The notes below the pieces were generated by a model that made no database searches, was not told where the DNA came from, and saw only the letters and a list, made by a program, of their open reading frames with translations. Below, piece by piece: positions 44,848 to 54,033 of a DNA stretch of 64,000 nucleotides. Every line of letters begins with the position of its first letter. The stretch's first letter is position 1. Made by a program: the position numbers and the translations under genes. Origin of the DNA: Bacillota bacterium (GTDB lineage: Bacteria; Bacillota; UBA4882; UBA8346); assembly GCA_023429995.1 (NCBI GenBank), contig JAEZCE010000086.1:1-64000 (forward strand). The letters are read 5' to 3'.

Positions 44848-46098
44848 TTGAAAAAGAAGGTTTTTAGTTTCGCGGTGTGCCTTTTGTTAATCGTAAGCAT
44901 GCTCGGATGTTTAGTCGGTGCTGCGGGGCCTAAACCGGTTACTATCAAAGTTTTTATGGGTTCTCCGGAATATTCAGACGCCATGAATGCCTTAGTGAAG
45001 GAATACAAAAAAGTGGCGCCGAACGTCACGATCCAATTGGAAATCATGCAAACGGATTTGCCAACGGTTTTGAAAGCCAGAATTGCCGCCGGGAACACAC
45101 CGGATGTTTTCCAAACCACCGCTGGCGGCGAAATCGAAGCCTATGCCGAATATTCGGCCGATCTTACCAAGGAACCGTTAGCCAAAGCAATGACCGCAAC
45201 GATTCGCAATGATATGTCCTCTAACGGAAAAGTTTTGGGACTGCCGATCAAGGGAAATGTATTTGCCCTTGTTTATAACAAAGGACTCTTTACCAAAGCC
45301 GGTATTACGGCAGTACCGAAAACCCTGAGCCAGATGGAAGAAGCCTGTAAGAAGCTTGAGGCTAAAGGAATTACTCCTTTCGGTAACGGTTACAAAGAAT
45401 GGTGGGTCCACAAACATGTCTTCCAGCATTTCCTGGACGCAGCCAGCAATGACCCCGGCAAGTTAGCGGCGGATTTTATCGCCGGGAAAACAACCTTTAA
45501 AGCTCATCCGATTTTATACCAATATTTTGACTTTGTGGATTTAACGGTGAAGTACGGTTTGCCCAAACCTTTGGAATGCGATTTTAACGGGGAAGTCAGC
45601 GCCATGGGCACTGGCAAAGTAGCCATGATTACCGGTCAGGGCGCTTGGGCCGAAGAAGGCATTTTGAAAATGGATCCCAGTATTAAGCTTGGCATTATGG
45701 GATATCCGGTCAATAACGACCCTAAAAACTCCAAAATTATTTACGGCGCAGACCAAGCTTTACGGATAGCCAAAGATTCCAAGGTTCTTTCCGAGACTAA
45801 AAAGTTTTTCAACTGGATGTATACATCCAGTTACGGCCGGAATACCTGGTTCCCCAAAGTGGCTAAGGTGGTGCCGCCGATCGTGAACGCACCCGCGCCG
45901 GATCTGCAGATACCCAAAGCGGCTCAGGAAATCATGAAGAAAGAACCGGCCGGCGCTTTGGCCATCAATTACTCGTTAGACAGTTTTCATCAGAAATTCG
46001 GGGAAATCGTTCAAGCGTATATTGCCAAAGCGAAAACCCGGGATGAAGCCGTCAATGAAATTCAACAAGCCTGGATTAAGCTGGGCGGCGTGAAATAA
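44848..46098 (+). CDS. Sugar-binding lipoprotein of the ABC importer
   Basis: Extracytoplasmic solute-binding protein of CUT1 type. A lipoprotein signal with lipobox MLGC (cysteine at residue 21) anchors it. Family segments: IAAGNTPDVFQTTAGGE, KGNVFALVYNKGLFTKAGI, and MGTGKVAMITGQGAWAEEG in the middle. Start is TTG with GGGAGGA at 7 bp. It is transcribed separately from the permeases by its own promoter, as is common for the most abundant subunit. It is followed directly by the alpha-xylosidase gene, which suggests that xylose-decorated oligosaccharides are the ligand. Confidence 0.92.
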   Translation: MKKKVFSFAVCLLLIVSMLGCLVGAAGPKPVTIKVFMGSPEYSDAMNALVKEYKKVAPNVTIQLEIMQTDLPTVLKARIAAGNTPDVFQTTAGGEIEAYAEYSADLTKEPLAKAMTATIRNDMSSNGKVLGLPIKGNVFALVYNKGLFTKAGITAVPKTLSQMEEACKKLEAKGITPFGNGYKEWWVHKHVFQHFLDAASNDPGKLAADFIAGKTTFKAHPILYQYFDFVDLTVKYGLPKPLECDFNGEVSAMGTGKVAMITGQGAWAEEGILKMDPSIKLGIMGYPVNNDPKNSKIIYGADQALRIAKDSKVLSETKKFFNWMYTSSYGRNTWFPKVAKVVPPIVNAPAPDLQIPKAAQEIMKKEPAGALAINYSLDSFHQKFGEIVQAYIAKAKTRDEAVNEIQQAWIKLGGVK

Positions 46099-46204
46099 TC
46101 GATAAACATTCATCGTGAAGCGACAGTATTACCGGAAAGGGCGCGCAGGCGCGGTTATCTTTTCGGTAATACTGCTATTCGGGGTAAAAAAGGAAGGGAT
46201 TGGG

Positions 46205-48553
46205 ATGAAATTTTCCGACGGACAATGGTTGATTCGCGAGGGAATCGCCGTTAAATATCCAATTCAGGTCTATGAATGGGAGAAAGATAAGGATTCCCTG
46301 ACCATTCAGGCGCCTTTTCAACGGATCGAAAACCGCGCCAATACCGTCGATACCGGCGCAATGACGTTGCGCTTCTTTTCGCCGCTGCCGGAGGTGATTG
46401 GAGTGCAAATGTGGCATTTTAAAGGCCCCGTTAAAAGGGGGCCCCGGTTTGAACTTCAGCAACCGGTCAGAGGCGTGTCGCCTGAAATCACCGAAAATGA
46501 TTCAGCGATTTCGTTAACCAGCGGGAACTTGCGGGTGGAAATTCAGAAGGGACCGGGCTGGTCGGTGGATTTTTGGGACGGAACCCGGCTGCTTACCGGC
46601 AGCGGACCTCGGAGCGCCGCTTATATTGTAAACCAGGGGGGCATTCATGAAGGGGCTCCCGCCTACATCCGGGAACAGCTCCATTTGGGAGTGGGAGGGT
46701 GTGTTTATGGGCTGGGGGAACGCTTCGCGGCTTTTGTAAAAAACGGGCAGACGGTTGATATTTGGAATGAAGACGGCGGCACCAATTCGGAGCAAACCTA
46801 TAAAAACATTCCCTTTTATTTGACCAACCAGGGGTACGGGGTCTTTGTGAATCATCCCGAGAGAGTCTCTTTTGAAGTGGCTTCCGAGAGGTTGTCGAAA
46901 GTGCAATTCAGCGTGGCCGGGGAATTTTTGGAGTATTATGTAATCAACGGACCGACCCCGAAGCAAATATTGATGAATTACGCGCTCCTTACCGGAAAGC
47001 CTGCTTTGCCTCCGGCCTGGTCCTTCGGTTTATGGCTGACTACTTCCTTTACCACGCAATATGATGAGCAAACCGTCAATCATTTTGTGGACGGGATGGC
47101 GGAACGTGATTTGCCGCTGCATGTCTTCCATTTTGACTGCTTCTGGATGAAGGAGTTTCATTTGTGCGATTTAACCTGGGATGACAGGGTGTTTCCGGAA
47201 CCCCGGAAGATGCTGGCCCGCTTAAAAGAGAAAGGGCTGCGGATATGCCTCTGGATTAATCCCTATATCGCCCAGAGTTCCAAGTTATTTGACGAAGGAA
47301 TGGCCCAAGGCTATTTTCTGAAAAAGACCAACGGCGATGTTTGGCAGTGGGACCGCTGGCAGGCGGGGATGGCCATTGTCGATTTTACCAATCCCGAAGC
47401 CTGTAAGTGGTTTGGGGGATATTTGCGCCAGTTGCTGGATATGGGAGTCGATTGCTTCAAGACCGATTTTGGCGAGCGGATTCCCACCGATGTGGTATAT
47501 TTTGACGGTTCCGATCCGCTGAAGATGCACAACTACTATACGTATCTCTATAACAAACTGGTCTACGGCCTGCTGGAAGAAAAATTCGGCAAAGGAAAGG
47601 CCGCCGTCTTCGCCCGGTCGGCCACGGTAGGCTCCCAGCAATTTCCGGTCCATTGGGGCGGTGATTGTTGGGCCAACTTCGAATCGATGGCGGAAAGCCT
47701 TAGAGGCGGTCTATCCTTGTGTTTGTCCGGTTTCGGTTTTTGGAGCCACGATATCGGCGGTTTCGAAAATACCGCCCCGGCCTATGTTTATAAACGCTGG
47801 GTGGCGTTTGGTTTGTTATCTTCCCATAGCCGTTTGCACGGCAGCAGTTCTTACCGGGTTCCCTGGCTTTATGATGAAGAAGCCGTTGAGGTGGTGCGTT
47901 TCTTCACTAAGTTAAAGTGCCGGTTGATGCCGTATATATTTTCCAAAGCTTGTGAGGCCGCAGAGACAGGAATTCCGGTCATGCGGGCCATGATGTTGGA
48001 GTTTTGGGATGATCCGGCTTGCGATTATTTGGACCGCCAGTATATGCTGGGCGATTCTTTGCTGGTTGCGCCGGTATTCCGGGAGGATGGCCAGGTGAGA
48101 TACTATTTGCCGGAGGGAAGCTGGACCCATTTTCTAAGCGGCTCCAAAGTGGAAGGCGGAAAATGGCGGACTGAGAACTATGATTTCTTGAGCCTGCCCC
48201 TTTTTGTGCGGCCCAATTCCTTAATTGCGCTGGGGAATCAAGAGCGGAGGCCGGATTATGATTTCGCCGACGGAGTGACGCTTCACGCCTTTGAATTAAC
48301 CGCCGGAGAAACCGTTTCCACAACCGTTTATAACCAAACCGGCAGCATGGAATTAAAAGTAACGCTGCATCGGGAGGGTTCCAAAATCGCCATCCGGGCC
48401 GAAGGCGCCGGAAAACCATGGAACATCATCTTCCGCGGATTGACTCAAAACCCGCTGTCGGTTTCCGGGGGCCGGACCCAAGGGAACGCTCTCGGATTGA
48501 AACTGATTCCCGAAGCCTTTACCGGTGAAAGCGAACTCTTCTTGGGGGAATAA
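46205..48553 (+). CDS. yicI: GH31 alpha-xylosidase (YicI type)
   Basis: Cytoplasmic enzyme that removes alpha-xylosyl residues from the non-reducing end of xyloglucan oligosaccharides (isoprimeverose-type). The match to E. coli YicI is unmistakable around VDCFKTDFGERIPTDV (nucleophile D421), FPVHWGGDC (acid/base D487), FGFWSHDIGGFENTAPA and LHGSSSYRVPW. The frame begins at GTG 46115, but ATG 46205 behind GGAAGGGA gives a 782-residue protein of YicI length without a spurious hydrophobic N-terminus. Directly downstream of the sugar-binding protein gene and coupled to the GH36 gene, so import and hydrolysis are linked. Confidence 0.93.
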   Translation: MKFSDGQWLIREGIAVKYPIQVYEWEKDKDSLTIQAPFQRIENRANTVDTGAMTLRFFSPLPEVIGVQMWHFKGPVKRGPRFELQQPVRGVSPEITENDSAISLTSGNLRVEIQKGPGWSVDFWDGTRLLTGSGPRSAAYIVNQGGIHEGAPAYIREQLHLGVGGCVYGLGERFAAFVKNGQTVDIWNEDGGTNSEQTYKNIPFYLTNQGYGVFVNHPERVSFEVASERLSKVQFSVAGEFLEYYVINGPTPKQILMNYALLTGKPALPPAWSFGLWLTTSFTTQYDEQTVNHFVDGMAERDLPLHVFHFDCFWMKEFHLCDLTWDDRVFPEPRKMLARLKEKGLRICLWINPYIAQSSKLFDEGMAQGYFLKKTNGDVWQWDRWQAGMAIVDFTNPEACKWFGGYLRQLLDMGVDCFKTDFGERIPTDVVYFDGSDPLKMHNYYTYLYNKLVYGLLEEKFGKGKAAVFARSATVGSQQFPVHWGGDCWANFESMAESLRGGLSLCLSGFGFWSHDIGGFENTAPAYVYKRWVAFGLLSSHSRLHGSSSYRVPWLYDEEAVEVVRFFTKLKCRLMPYIFSKACEAAETGIPVMRAMMLEFWDDPACDYLDRQYMLGDSLLVAPVFREDGQVRYYLPEGSWTHFLSGSKVEGGKWRTENYDFLSLPLFVRPNSLIALGNQERRPDYDFADGVTLHAFELTAGETVSTTVYNQTGSMELKVTLHREGSKIAIRAEGAGKPWNIIFRGLTQNPLSVSGGRTQGNALGLKLIPEAFTGESELFLGE

Positions 48554-48569
48554 AGAGATCAGGAGCGAA

Positions 48570-50690
48570 ATGATGATGGGCCAAATCATAGATATCAAAG
48601 AAAACGGTTTATATATGGTCTTGGAGATCACAGCCGAAAATAAAGTGAAGTTGCTGCACTTTTCGGCAATGCCCTTTCAAGAAGCCACCATCCGGAGTGA
48701 AAATGAAAAGGTCGGTTTCAGACTGGTGGAGGTGATGGTCTCGGGCCTGGACCGTCCGGAAGAACGGCACGGCACCAAGTATACGGTGACGGCCCCCGGC
48801 TACCGGCTGCAATACCGAAGCCATCGGGACTTTCATAATGAATGGGGAAGAAAGCTGGAGATCCTGACCTTTGATCAAGAGACCGGCCTGGAAGTCACCA
48901 GCCATTTTCAGTTTTTTAACGGGATACCGCTGGTGCGCTCATGGACGGCTCTTCAAAACAAGGGCGGTCAAAGCCTGGGTCTTGAATATGTATCATCGTT
49001 TGCTTTAACCGGAATCGCCAAAGAAGGCCTGGAAAATACCGACTCCAAAATGAAGTTGTCGATAGCGCATAACTCCTGGCAACGGGAGCTGCAATGGCGC
49101 TCTTACCGTTTTCCCGAACTTGGTTTTTCCCAGTCGGTAGCCAAGGGGGAACAACGTTCTTCCAAATGCATCTCCCTGACCAACACCGGCAATTGGTCCA
49201 CCAAGGAATATTTACCCCTGGGGTATCTGGAAAACGCCGCCACCGGAACCAACCTTTTCTGGCAAATCGAACACAACGGTTCCTGGCATTGGGAGATTAG
49301 CGACCAGAACAATCACATTTACCTTCAACTCAGCGGTCCGACGGAGCTTGAGTCCCACTGGTGGAAAAAGCTGGATCCCGGCGAAAGCTTTGTGAGTGTT
49401 CCGGCGGCTGTCGGTTCCACCATGGGGGACATCAGCACAGCCATGGGAGAATTAACCCGCTACCGGAGAATCATCCGCCGGCCCAATGCGGACAACCAAA
49501 ATTTGCCGGTTATTTTCAATGATTATATGAACTGCTTGTGGGCCGAACCCACCACCGAAAAGGAACTTCCCTTAATTGACGCGGCCGCCGAAGCCGGTTG
49601 TGAGTATTATTGCATTGACGCCGGATGGTATTCGGACGGATACTGGTGGGATGGCGTAGGGGAATGGCTGCCTTCCGCGGAACGTTTTCCGGGGGGGATC
49701 AAGGAAGTATTGGATTATATCCGCTCCAGGGGAATGGTGCCCGGATTATGGCTGGAGCTGGAAGTCATGGGGATCAAATGCCCGAAAGTGAAGGCGGCAT
49801 CGGATGACTGGTTTTTTATCCGCCACGGTAAACGGGTTGCCGACCGCAGCCGTTATCAATTGGACTTCCGCAATCCGAACGTGATCGCCCATGCCGATGC
49901 GGTGATTGACCGCCTGGTGAACGAATATGGCGTCGGTTATATTAAAATGGATTACAATATTGAGCCGGGAATCGGCACCGAACTTGACAGCGACAGTTTC
50001 GGCGACGGTTTGCTGGGGCATAACCGGGCTTATCTGAATTGGCTGGATAAAGTGTTTCAAAGATATCCCGAACTGGTGATTGAAAACTGCAGCAGCGGCG
50101 GTCTCAGGATGGACTACGCCATGTTAAGCCGGTACAGTATTCAGTCCACCAGCGATCAGGAAAATTATCTGAAATATGCCGTCATTGCGGCCAATGCGCC
50201 GAGCGCGCTAACGCCTGAGCAGGCTGCGGTATGGTCATATCCCCTTTTGGAAGGCGACAGGGAGGAAGTCGTTTTTAACATGGTCAATGCCCTGTTGTTG
50301 CGGATACACCAAAGCGGCCATCTGGTCAAGCTGGGTCCGGAGCGGAAAGAGTTGGTCCGTGAAGGGATCCGCTGTTATAAAACCATCCGCCGGGATATTA
50401 AGGACGCTTTGCCCTTTTGGCCTTTAGGACTGGCCAATTTCGGCGATCCTTGGGTGTGTTTGGGTCTGAAAACCGGTGCTCAAAATTATCTGGCGGTTTG
50501 GCGGATCAACAGTCATGAACAATCCCGCGGGATACCGCTTAAGCATTTGCAAGGCCGGGCTGTCGAGGTAAAATGTATCTACCCTGAGGCCCATCATTGT
50601 GAGTATGAGTGGAATCCGGCAACGGCGCTATTAACCGTGTCCTTCCCGGAACCGGTTTGCGCCAGGCTTTTTGAGTTAAAGCCGTTCTGA
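48570..50690 (+). CDS. GH36 alpha-galactosidase
   Basis: Retaining alpha-galactosidase. The catalytic centre shows the nucleophile Asp in GYIKMDYNIEPG, the CxxGG segment ENCSSGGLRMDYAML and the acid/base Asp in SIQSTSDQENY. EYYCIDAGWYSDGYWWDGVGEW in two parts (near 340-375) is also typical. The frame starts at GTG 48525 inside the preceding gene; AGGAG at 48561-48565 supports ATG 48570 or 48573. About 706 residues, normal. No signal peptide, so it acts on imported oligosaccharides. Galactose in xyloglucan is beta-linked, so the substrate may be a galactomannan or raffinose-type fragment instead. Confidence 0.9.
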   Translation: MMMGQIIDIKENGLYMVLEITAENKVKLLHFSAMPFQEATIRSENEKVGFRLVEVMVSGLDRPEERHGTKYTVTAPGYRLQYRSHRDFHNEWGRKLEILTFDQETGLEVTSHFQFFNGIPLVRSWTALQNKGGQSLGLEYVSSFALTGIAKEGLENTDSKMKLSIAHNSWQRELQWRSYRFPELGFSQSVAKGEQRSSKCISLTNTGNWSTKEYLPLGYLENAATGTNLFWQIEHNGSWHWEISDQNNHIYLQLSGPTELESHWWKKLDPGESFVSVPAAVGSTMGDISTAMGELTRYRRIIRRPNADNQNLPVIFNDYMNCLWAEPTTEKELPLIDAAAEAGCEYYCIDAGWYSDGYWWDGVGEWLPSAERFPGGIKEVLDYIRSRGMVPGLWLELEVMGIKCPKVKAASDDWFFIRHGKRVADRSRYQLDFRNPNVIAHADAVIDRLVNEYGVGYIKMDYNIEPGIGTELDSDSFGDGLLGHNRAYLNWLDKVFQRYPELVIENCSSGGLRMDYAMLSRYSIQSTSDQENYLKYAVIAANAPSALTPEQAAVWSYPLLEGDREEVVFNMVNALLLRIHQSGHLVKLGPERKELVREGIRCYKTIRRDIKDALPFWPLGLANFGDPWVCLGLKTGAQNYLAVWRINSHEQSRGIPLKHLQGRAVEVKCIYPEAHHCEYEWNPATALLTVSFPEPVCARLFELKPF

Positions 50691-50775
50691 TCGGGAGAGC
50701 GCTCTTCCATTACCGCCTATTTTTAAGGGGAATGGATTCAATCGATAAAAGGTTGAAATCAGTATTTTTGAATGC

Positions 50776-51078
50776 GAATGGGATTTTTCGTTGGAGATAC
50801 AATTGCTGAAATGATTTTAACGATTGGATGATTGGAAAAAGTAATCGAAAAAATGATTCGGACGATTGGATGATGGGAAAAAACGATTGGATGATCGGAA
50901 AAACCGATTGAAAAAATGATCCGGACGATTGGTTGAAGGGAAAAAACAATTGCTGAAATCGTTTTGATCATCGGATGAAGAAAAAAACAATTGAAAAAGT
51001 GATCCGGACGATTGGATGAGTGAAAAAATAATCGTTGAAATGGTTTTATTCATCGGTTCAATAGAGAAATCGGCTTGA
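50776..51078. repeat. Degenerate 21-bp tandem repeat array
   Basis: A basic unit of about 21 bp, best represented by cgattggatgatgggaaaa, repeats with variation about a dozen times; alternate units differ (gattgaaaaaatgatccgga type), giving a higher-order period near 42 bp. Copies of cggacgattgg recur at 50860, 50922 and 51006. The G/T/A-rich strand bias is extreme. The array starts about 85 bp after the alpha-galactosidase stop. Confidence 0.7.
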
Positions 51079-51193
51079 AATATGAGCAAAACGCCAAAAG
51101 CGCTGTCCTGCTTGATTTACTTCGGCACTTTTTTGGCACCCAAAGTCACGAAAAAAGTGATAGAATATTATTGTCGGAAGAAGTCAGAGAAGG

Positions 51194-51226
51194 CCCGCTA
51201 CCTAAAGGTAGCGGGTTTTGGTTTTC
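51194..51226 (+). terminator. Rho-independent terminator-like hairpin
   Basis: Perfect 9-bp stem cccgctacc/ggtagcggg (51194-51202, 51207-51215) with loop TAAA, followed by TTTTGGTTTTC. No gene directly precedes it, so it may terminate a read-through transcript or a small RNA. Confidence 0.6.
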
Positions 51227-51791
51227 ATGGGTGCTGAGGATAAATAGGCTCATAAAGATCGCGTAGCAAAGTTGGAGGTCTATCAACTCACCCCTTCAGG
51301 TATCCTTTCGGTTATCGTAACATGGTTGCCGTTCCCCTCTCTCTGAAGAGGGCATGATATGGATGGCGGAGAGAGGGGAAGTGAGTTTTATTTGCCATTT
51401 CGTTATTTTCAAAAACAAGTCACGGAGAATCGGCTTAAAAATTCGTAGAGCCTATATAATAATTATTCTCAATGCTTGACCGGGTATGGTTAAACGATAC
51501 TGCGGCCTAAGGAAAAGAACGTAAACAGGATTACCATGATTTTATGGATTTACGGGATTTTTTTAAAACACCAATGAATAATTTGTTTTTTAGCGACTCA
51601 ATTTTTAATATTTCCAGTAGATTGGATGAAAGGAAGGAAATTACAGGTAAATGGGGAATGTTTTTATCGAGAATGTTTAACTGAAGGAGAAGAGTATGAC
51701 GAGATTTTGATTTAAGTACAGTAAGGTGGGTCGTGTCTTGGCTCCCGATTTGAAGCTACATGAGATAGGGTTTCTATAAGGAGATGGAATA

Positions 51792-52325
51792 ATGAAAAAT
51801 ACGGCTCTTTTGGTTGTAGATGTTCAAACTGCATTGGTGTTGGGTGAACCTTTCGCCTGGGAGGAAGTTATCGGTAACATCAGGATATTAATTGAAAAAT
51901 CCAGAGAAAACAATGTGGAAGTAATTTATATTCAGCATGACGGCAAAAGCGGCGACGAATTGGAACCCTACTCAGAGGGGTGGAAAATTTTCGAAGATAT
52001 CAAGCCCAATGGTAATGAAAGGGTTATCCGTAAAAATTATAACTCTGCTTTTAAGGGGACGCGTTTAAAAGAATATCTGGATGGTAAAGGCATCACCCAG
52101 TTGATCGTGACCGGTATGCAAACGGAATATTGTATCGATTCAACTTGTAAAGTTGCATTCGAGTATGGGTTGGAAGTAATTATCCCGGAGAAAACGAACA
52201 CAACGTTTAATAACGGAAATATATCCGCAAAGGATTTATATGAACATTATAATTACAATATATGGAATAATCGATTTGCTAAAGTAGAAAAATTACAGGG
52301 TGTTTTACAAAGATTCATGAAGTAG
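51792..52325 (+). CDS. Cysteine hydrolase of the isochorismatase family
   Basis: Alpha/beta hydrolase with a Cys-Asp-Lys triad: D10 in VVDVQ, K81 in IRKNYNSAF and C114 in GMQTEYCIDST, preceded by the cis-peptide segment typical of the family. Members act on amides such as nicotinamide, carbamoyl compounds or isochorismate; the exact substrate cannot be read. 177 residues, full length. The ribosome site AAGGAGA is strong. It stands alone in a repeat-rich accessory stretch, so no pathway can be inferred. Confidence 0.88.
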   Translation: MKNTALLVVDVQTALVLGEPFAWEEVIGNIRILIEKSRENNVEVIYIQHDGKSGDELEPYSEGWKIFEDIKPNGNERVIRKNYNSAFKGTRLKEYLDGKGITQLIVTGMQTEYCIDSTCKVAFEYGLEVIIPEKTNTTFNNGNISAKDLYEHYNYNIWNNRFAKVEKLQGVLQRFMK

Positions 52326-52398
52326 GGAAACCCAGTTAGGCCACGCGCGAAGTAAGGCCCGCTGTCCGGGGGACAAGAATTTTTGAAGGTTTGTTTGA

Positions 52399-52778
52399 AA
52401 GGATGATTTTATTCCCAATGGGAATCAAATAACAATTCATAACCTACTCACCCATACTTCAGGGATTGCTGAATATACCGATTCGGATGTATATTACCAT
52501 TCCGAACATTATTTTTCTCCGGAAGATATTATGAACTTCTTTAAAGACCAACTGTTACAATTTTCACCGGGAACTAAATTTGAGTATTGCAATTCCAATT
52601 ATGTATTGCTTGGTTATATTATAGAGAAGGTATCCCATATGAAATACGAAGACTTTGTAAGGGAAAATATTTTTATACCCTTACAAATGGAGAATTCCGG
52701 ATACGATGTAATCAAAAAAAGCCGTCATCATCTTATGCAACAATGAATCTTTCGGTGCGACCAGTATCAATTCGGTAA
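52399..52778 (+). pseudogene. Fragment of a class C beta-lactamase-type serine hydrolase
   Basis: In one frame (52399-52746) the translation reads NQITIHNLLTHTSGIAEYT, then FSPGTKFEYCNSNYVLLGYIIEKV, which are the conserved HTSG and YxN segments of serine hydrolases of the beta-lactamase class C/DD-peptidase family. The N-terminal SxxK region is missing, the frame stops at 52744-52746, and a neighbouring frame continues to 52778 (SSYATMNLSV), suggesting a frameshift. No start codon with ribosome site is present. It is a decayed gene. Confidence 0.75.
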
Positions 52779-52904
52779 ATAAAGTTTGATATCATTAGGT
52801 TAACCAGCAAATCAATCATGGAGTTGACGCTTATAATGAATTTATTGGACATTATCAGTATGTAGGGGCCATGCCCATTAAATTCTCATGATTCATAACG
52901 TTTT

Positions 52905-53022
52905 TTAAATACTGTTCATCCTGCTAATCCAGTTAATCCTGTTTAAGTCCTTTTATTTGGGCCTAAGTTCATAGCTTACGGGGACAGGATTTACACGATT
53001 TACAGGATTTACGGGATTATTG
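52905..53022. repeat. Dispersed 'ggatttacaggatt' type repeat
   Basis: Two oppositely oriented blocks: tcctgctaatccagttaatcctg (split, 52919-52941) and caggatttacacgatttacaggatttacgggatt (52985-53018). Each is a run of a degenerate ~9-bp unit. Similar pieces occur at 1147-1180 and 51523-51560 of this window. Confidence 0.55.
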
Positions 53023-53155
53023 GAAACTTTGTGCTCCGGTTGTTTTTAATTTGAGTGTTTAGTTTTTTTCAGCCCATTTGTCAACTGTTGTTTATATTCG
53101 CTGGAATGTTAATGAATTAACTGGTTTTTCTTGATTTTTAAGGTGCGAAAGTTGA

Positions 53156-53302
53156 GTTAATGAATATGATCAATTGGCTAGATTTCCAATAAAAGTATGG
53201 TTTATTATTGAGGATACATATAAAGGAACAAAGTATGATGATACTTGTATCTCCGAATTATGTTTAAGTGGTTTACTTCCCGTATCTTTTTTTGAACCGT
53301 AA
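53156..53302 (+). pseudogene. C-terminal fragment of a discoidin-like domain protein
   Basis: Open frame without start, ending TAA at 53300-53302. The translated segment VWFIIEDTYKGTKYDDTCISEL resembles the end of NADase-type/discoidin-like glycan-binding domains, where 'Y-x-G-x-K-Y-x-D-T-C-I-S-E-I' is conserved. Only about 48 residues remain, so it is a gene remnant. Recognition rests on this one motif. Confidence 0.5.
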
Positions 53303-53412
53303 AATATTATTGGAGAAAATTAAAGAGGTTTAAACGTACTCATTTATCCAGTAATTAAGCGGACTGCACAAACGGAAATAATTCGTACCAAATAAAATTT
53401 GCCTTTAAAGTA

Positions 53413-54033
53413 TTGTTTGCGAGAAAAGGCTTCGCAACTATCAATAAAGGGGGGCATGGGTTGTTTCAAGATGGATTCCCAAGTGATTTGGGCAATGATG
53501 TTTTTAAAGTAGTTCAGCTCATTCCTCATAAAACTTATGGTAATGTCAGTATTGGAACGTCGGAACAAACTATTCAGTATTCCCAAAATAACATTAGTAT
53601 TATATTTCCATATCGAATGTATTTTTTTGAAGTTCCTGATGAAGTTGTATCTAAGCTGAATTTACAACAAAAAATGATTTTAAATTGTATTTATACAAGA
53701 TGTTGTGATGGATTTATTCGTCAAAAACATTTGCAATCATTACTTTTAATGGATTATGCCGATTGGGCAATACCTTATATCTTTAAGATATGTGATGAAT
53801 ATGTTATAGAAATATTAGAAATGACTTATGATATTTTGAAAGATCAAGATACAGAACGAATTAAAAGTTTCTGTCTAGAGAATGTTCAACATTTTTGTAT
53901 GAGTTATTCAAGAATGATAAGTTATTGGAATGAATATTACAGGTCAAAGTATATCAATTTTCACAAATATATTGGAAGAAAGTTATTTAGAGATTGTTTT
54001 GGTTATTCCCGATCCCTAGAACGATGGAAATGA
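53413..54033 (+). CDS. Hypothetical protein, possibly 5'-truncated
   Basis: A 206-residue open frame of AT-rich sequence, unlike the chromosomal neighbours. I recognise no family. The composition is that of a globular protein, rich in Tyr, Ile and Cys (CIYTRCCDGFIRQKH, EYVIEILEMTYDIL, CLENVQHFCMSYS) and without signal peptide or membrane helix. The first possible start is TTG with no ribosome site, and the frame is open another 11 codons upstream to a stop at 53377, so the true N-terminus may be lost or shifted. It stands among decayed genes and orphan proteins, a setting often seen for unlinked immunity proteins, but nothing shows that role. Confidence 0.45.
   Translation: MFARKGFATINKGGHGLFQDGFPSDLGNDVFKVVQLIPHKTYGNVSIGTSEQTIQYSQNNISIIFPYRMYFFEVPDEVVSKLNLQQKMILNCIYTRCCDGFIRQKHLQSLLLMDYADWAIPYIFKICDEYVIEILEMTYDILKDQDTERIKSFCLENVQHFCMSYSRMISYWNEYYRSKYINFHKYIGRKLFRDCFGYSRSLERWK

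Larger units (their letters stand above)
50691..51791. other. Long non-coding region with tandem and dispersed repeats
   Basis: It contains the 21-bp degenerate tandem array (50776-51078), a terminator-like hairpin (51194-51219), a 12-bp inverted repeat (51332-51343 with 51369-51380), and a 'aaacaggattacc ... ggatttacgggatt' type dispersed repeat at 51523-51560. The open frame at 51075-51266 runs through the terminator and resembles no family. Minus-strand frames at 50710-51089 are only translations of the tandem array. Confidence 0.55.

Noticed and set aside
50776..51078. CRISPR array
   Set aside because: Repeats are contiguous and degenerate with no unique spacers, and there are no cas genes in the window.
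50710..51089. Minus-strand open frames rich in Phe, Ser and Asn
   Set aside because: They are merely translations of the 21-bp tandem array in all three frames; no start signals.
51075..51266. Open frame of 63 codons after the tandem repeats
   Set aside because: It runs through a perfect terminator hairpin and has no ribosome site or family resemblance.
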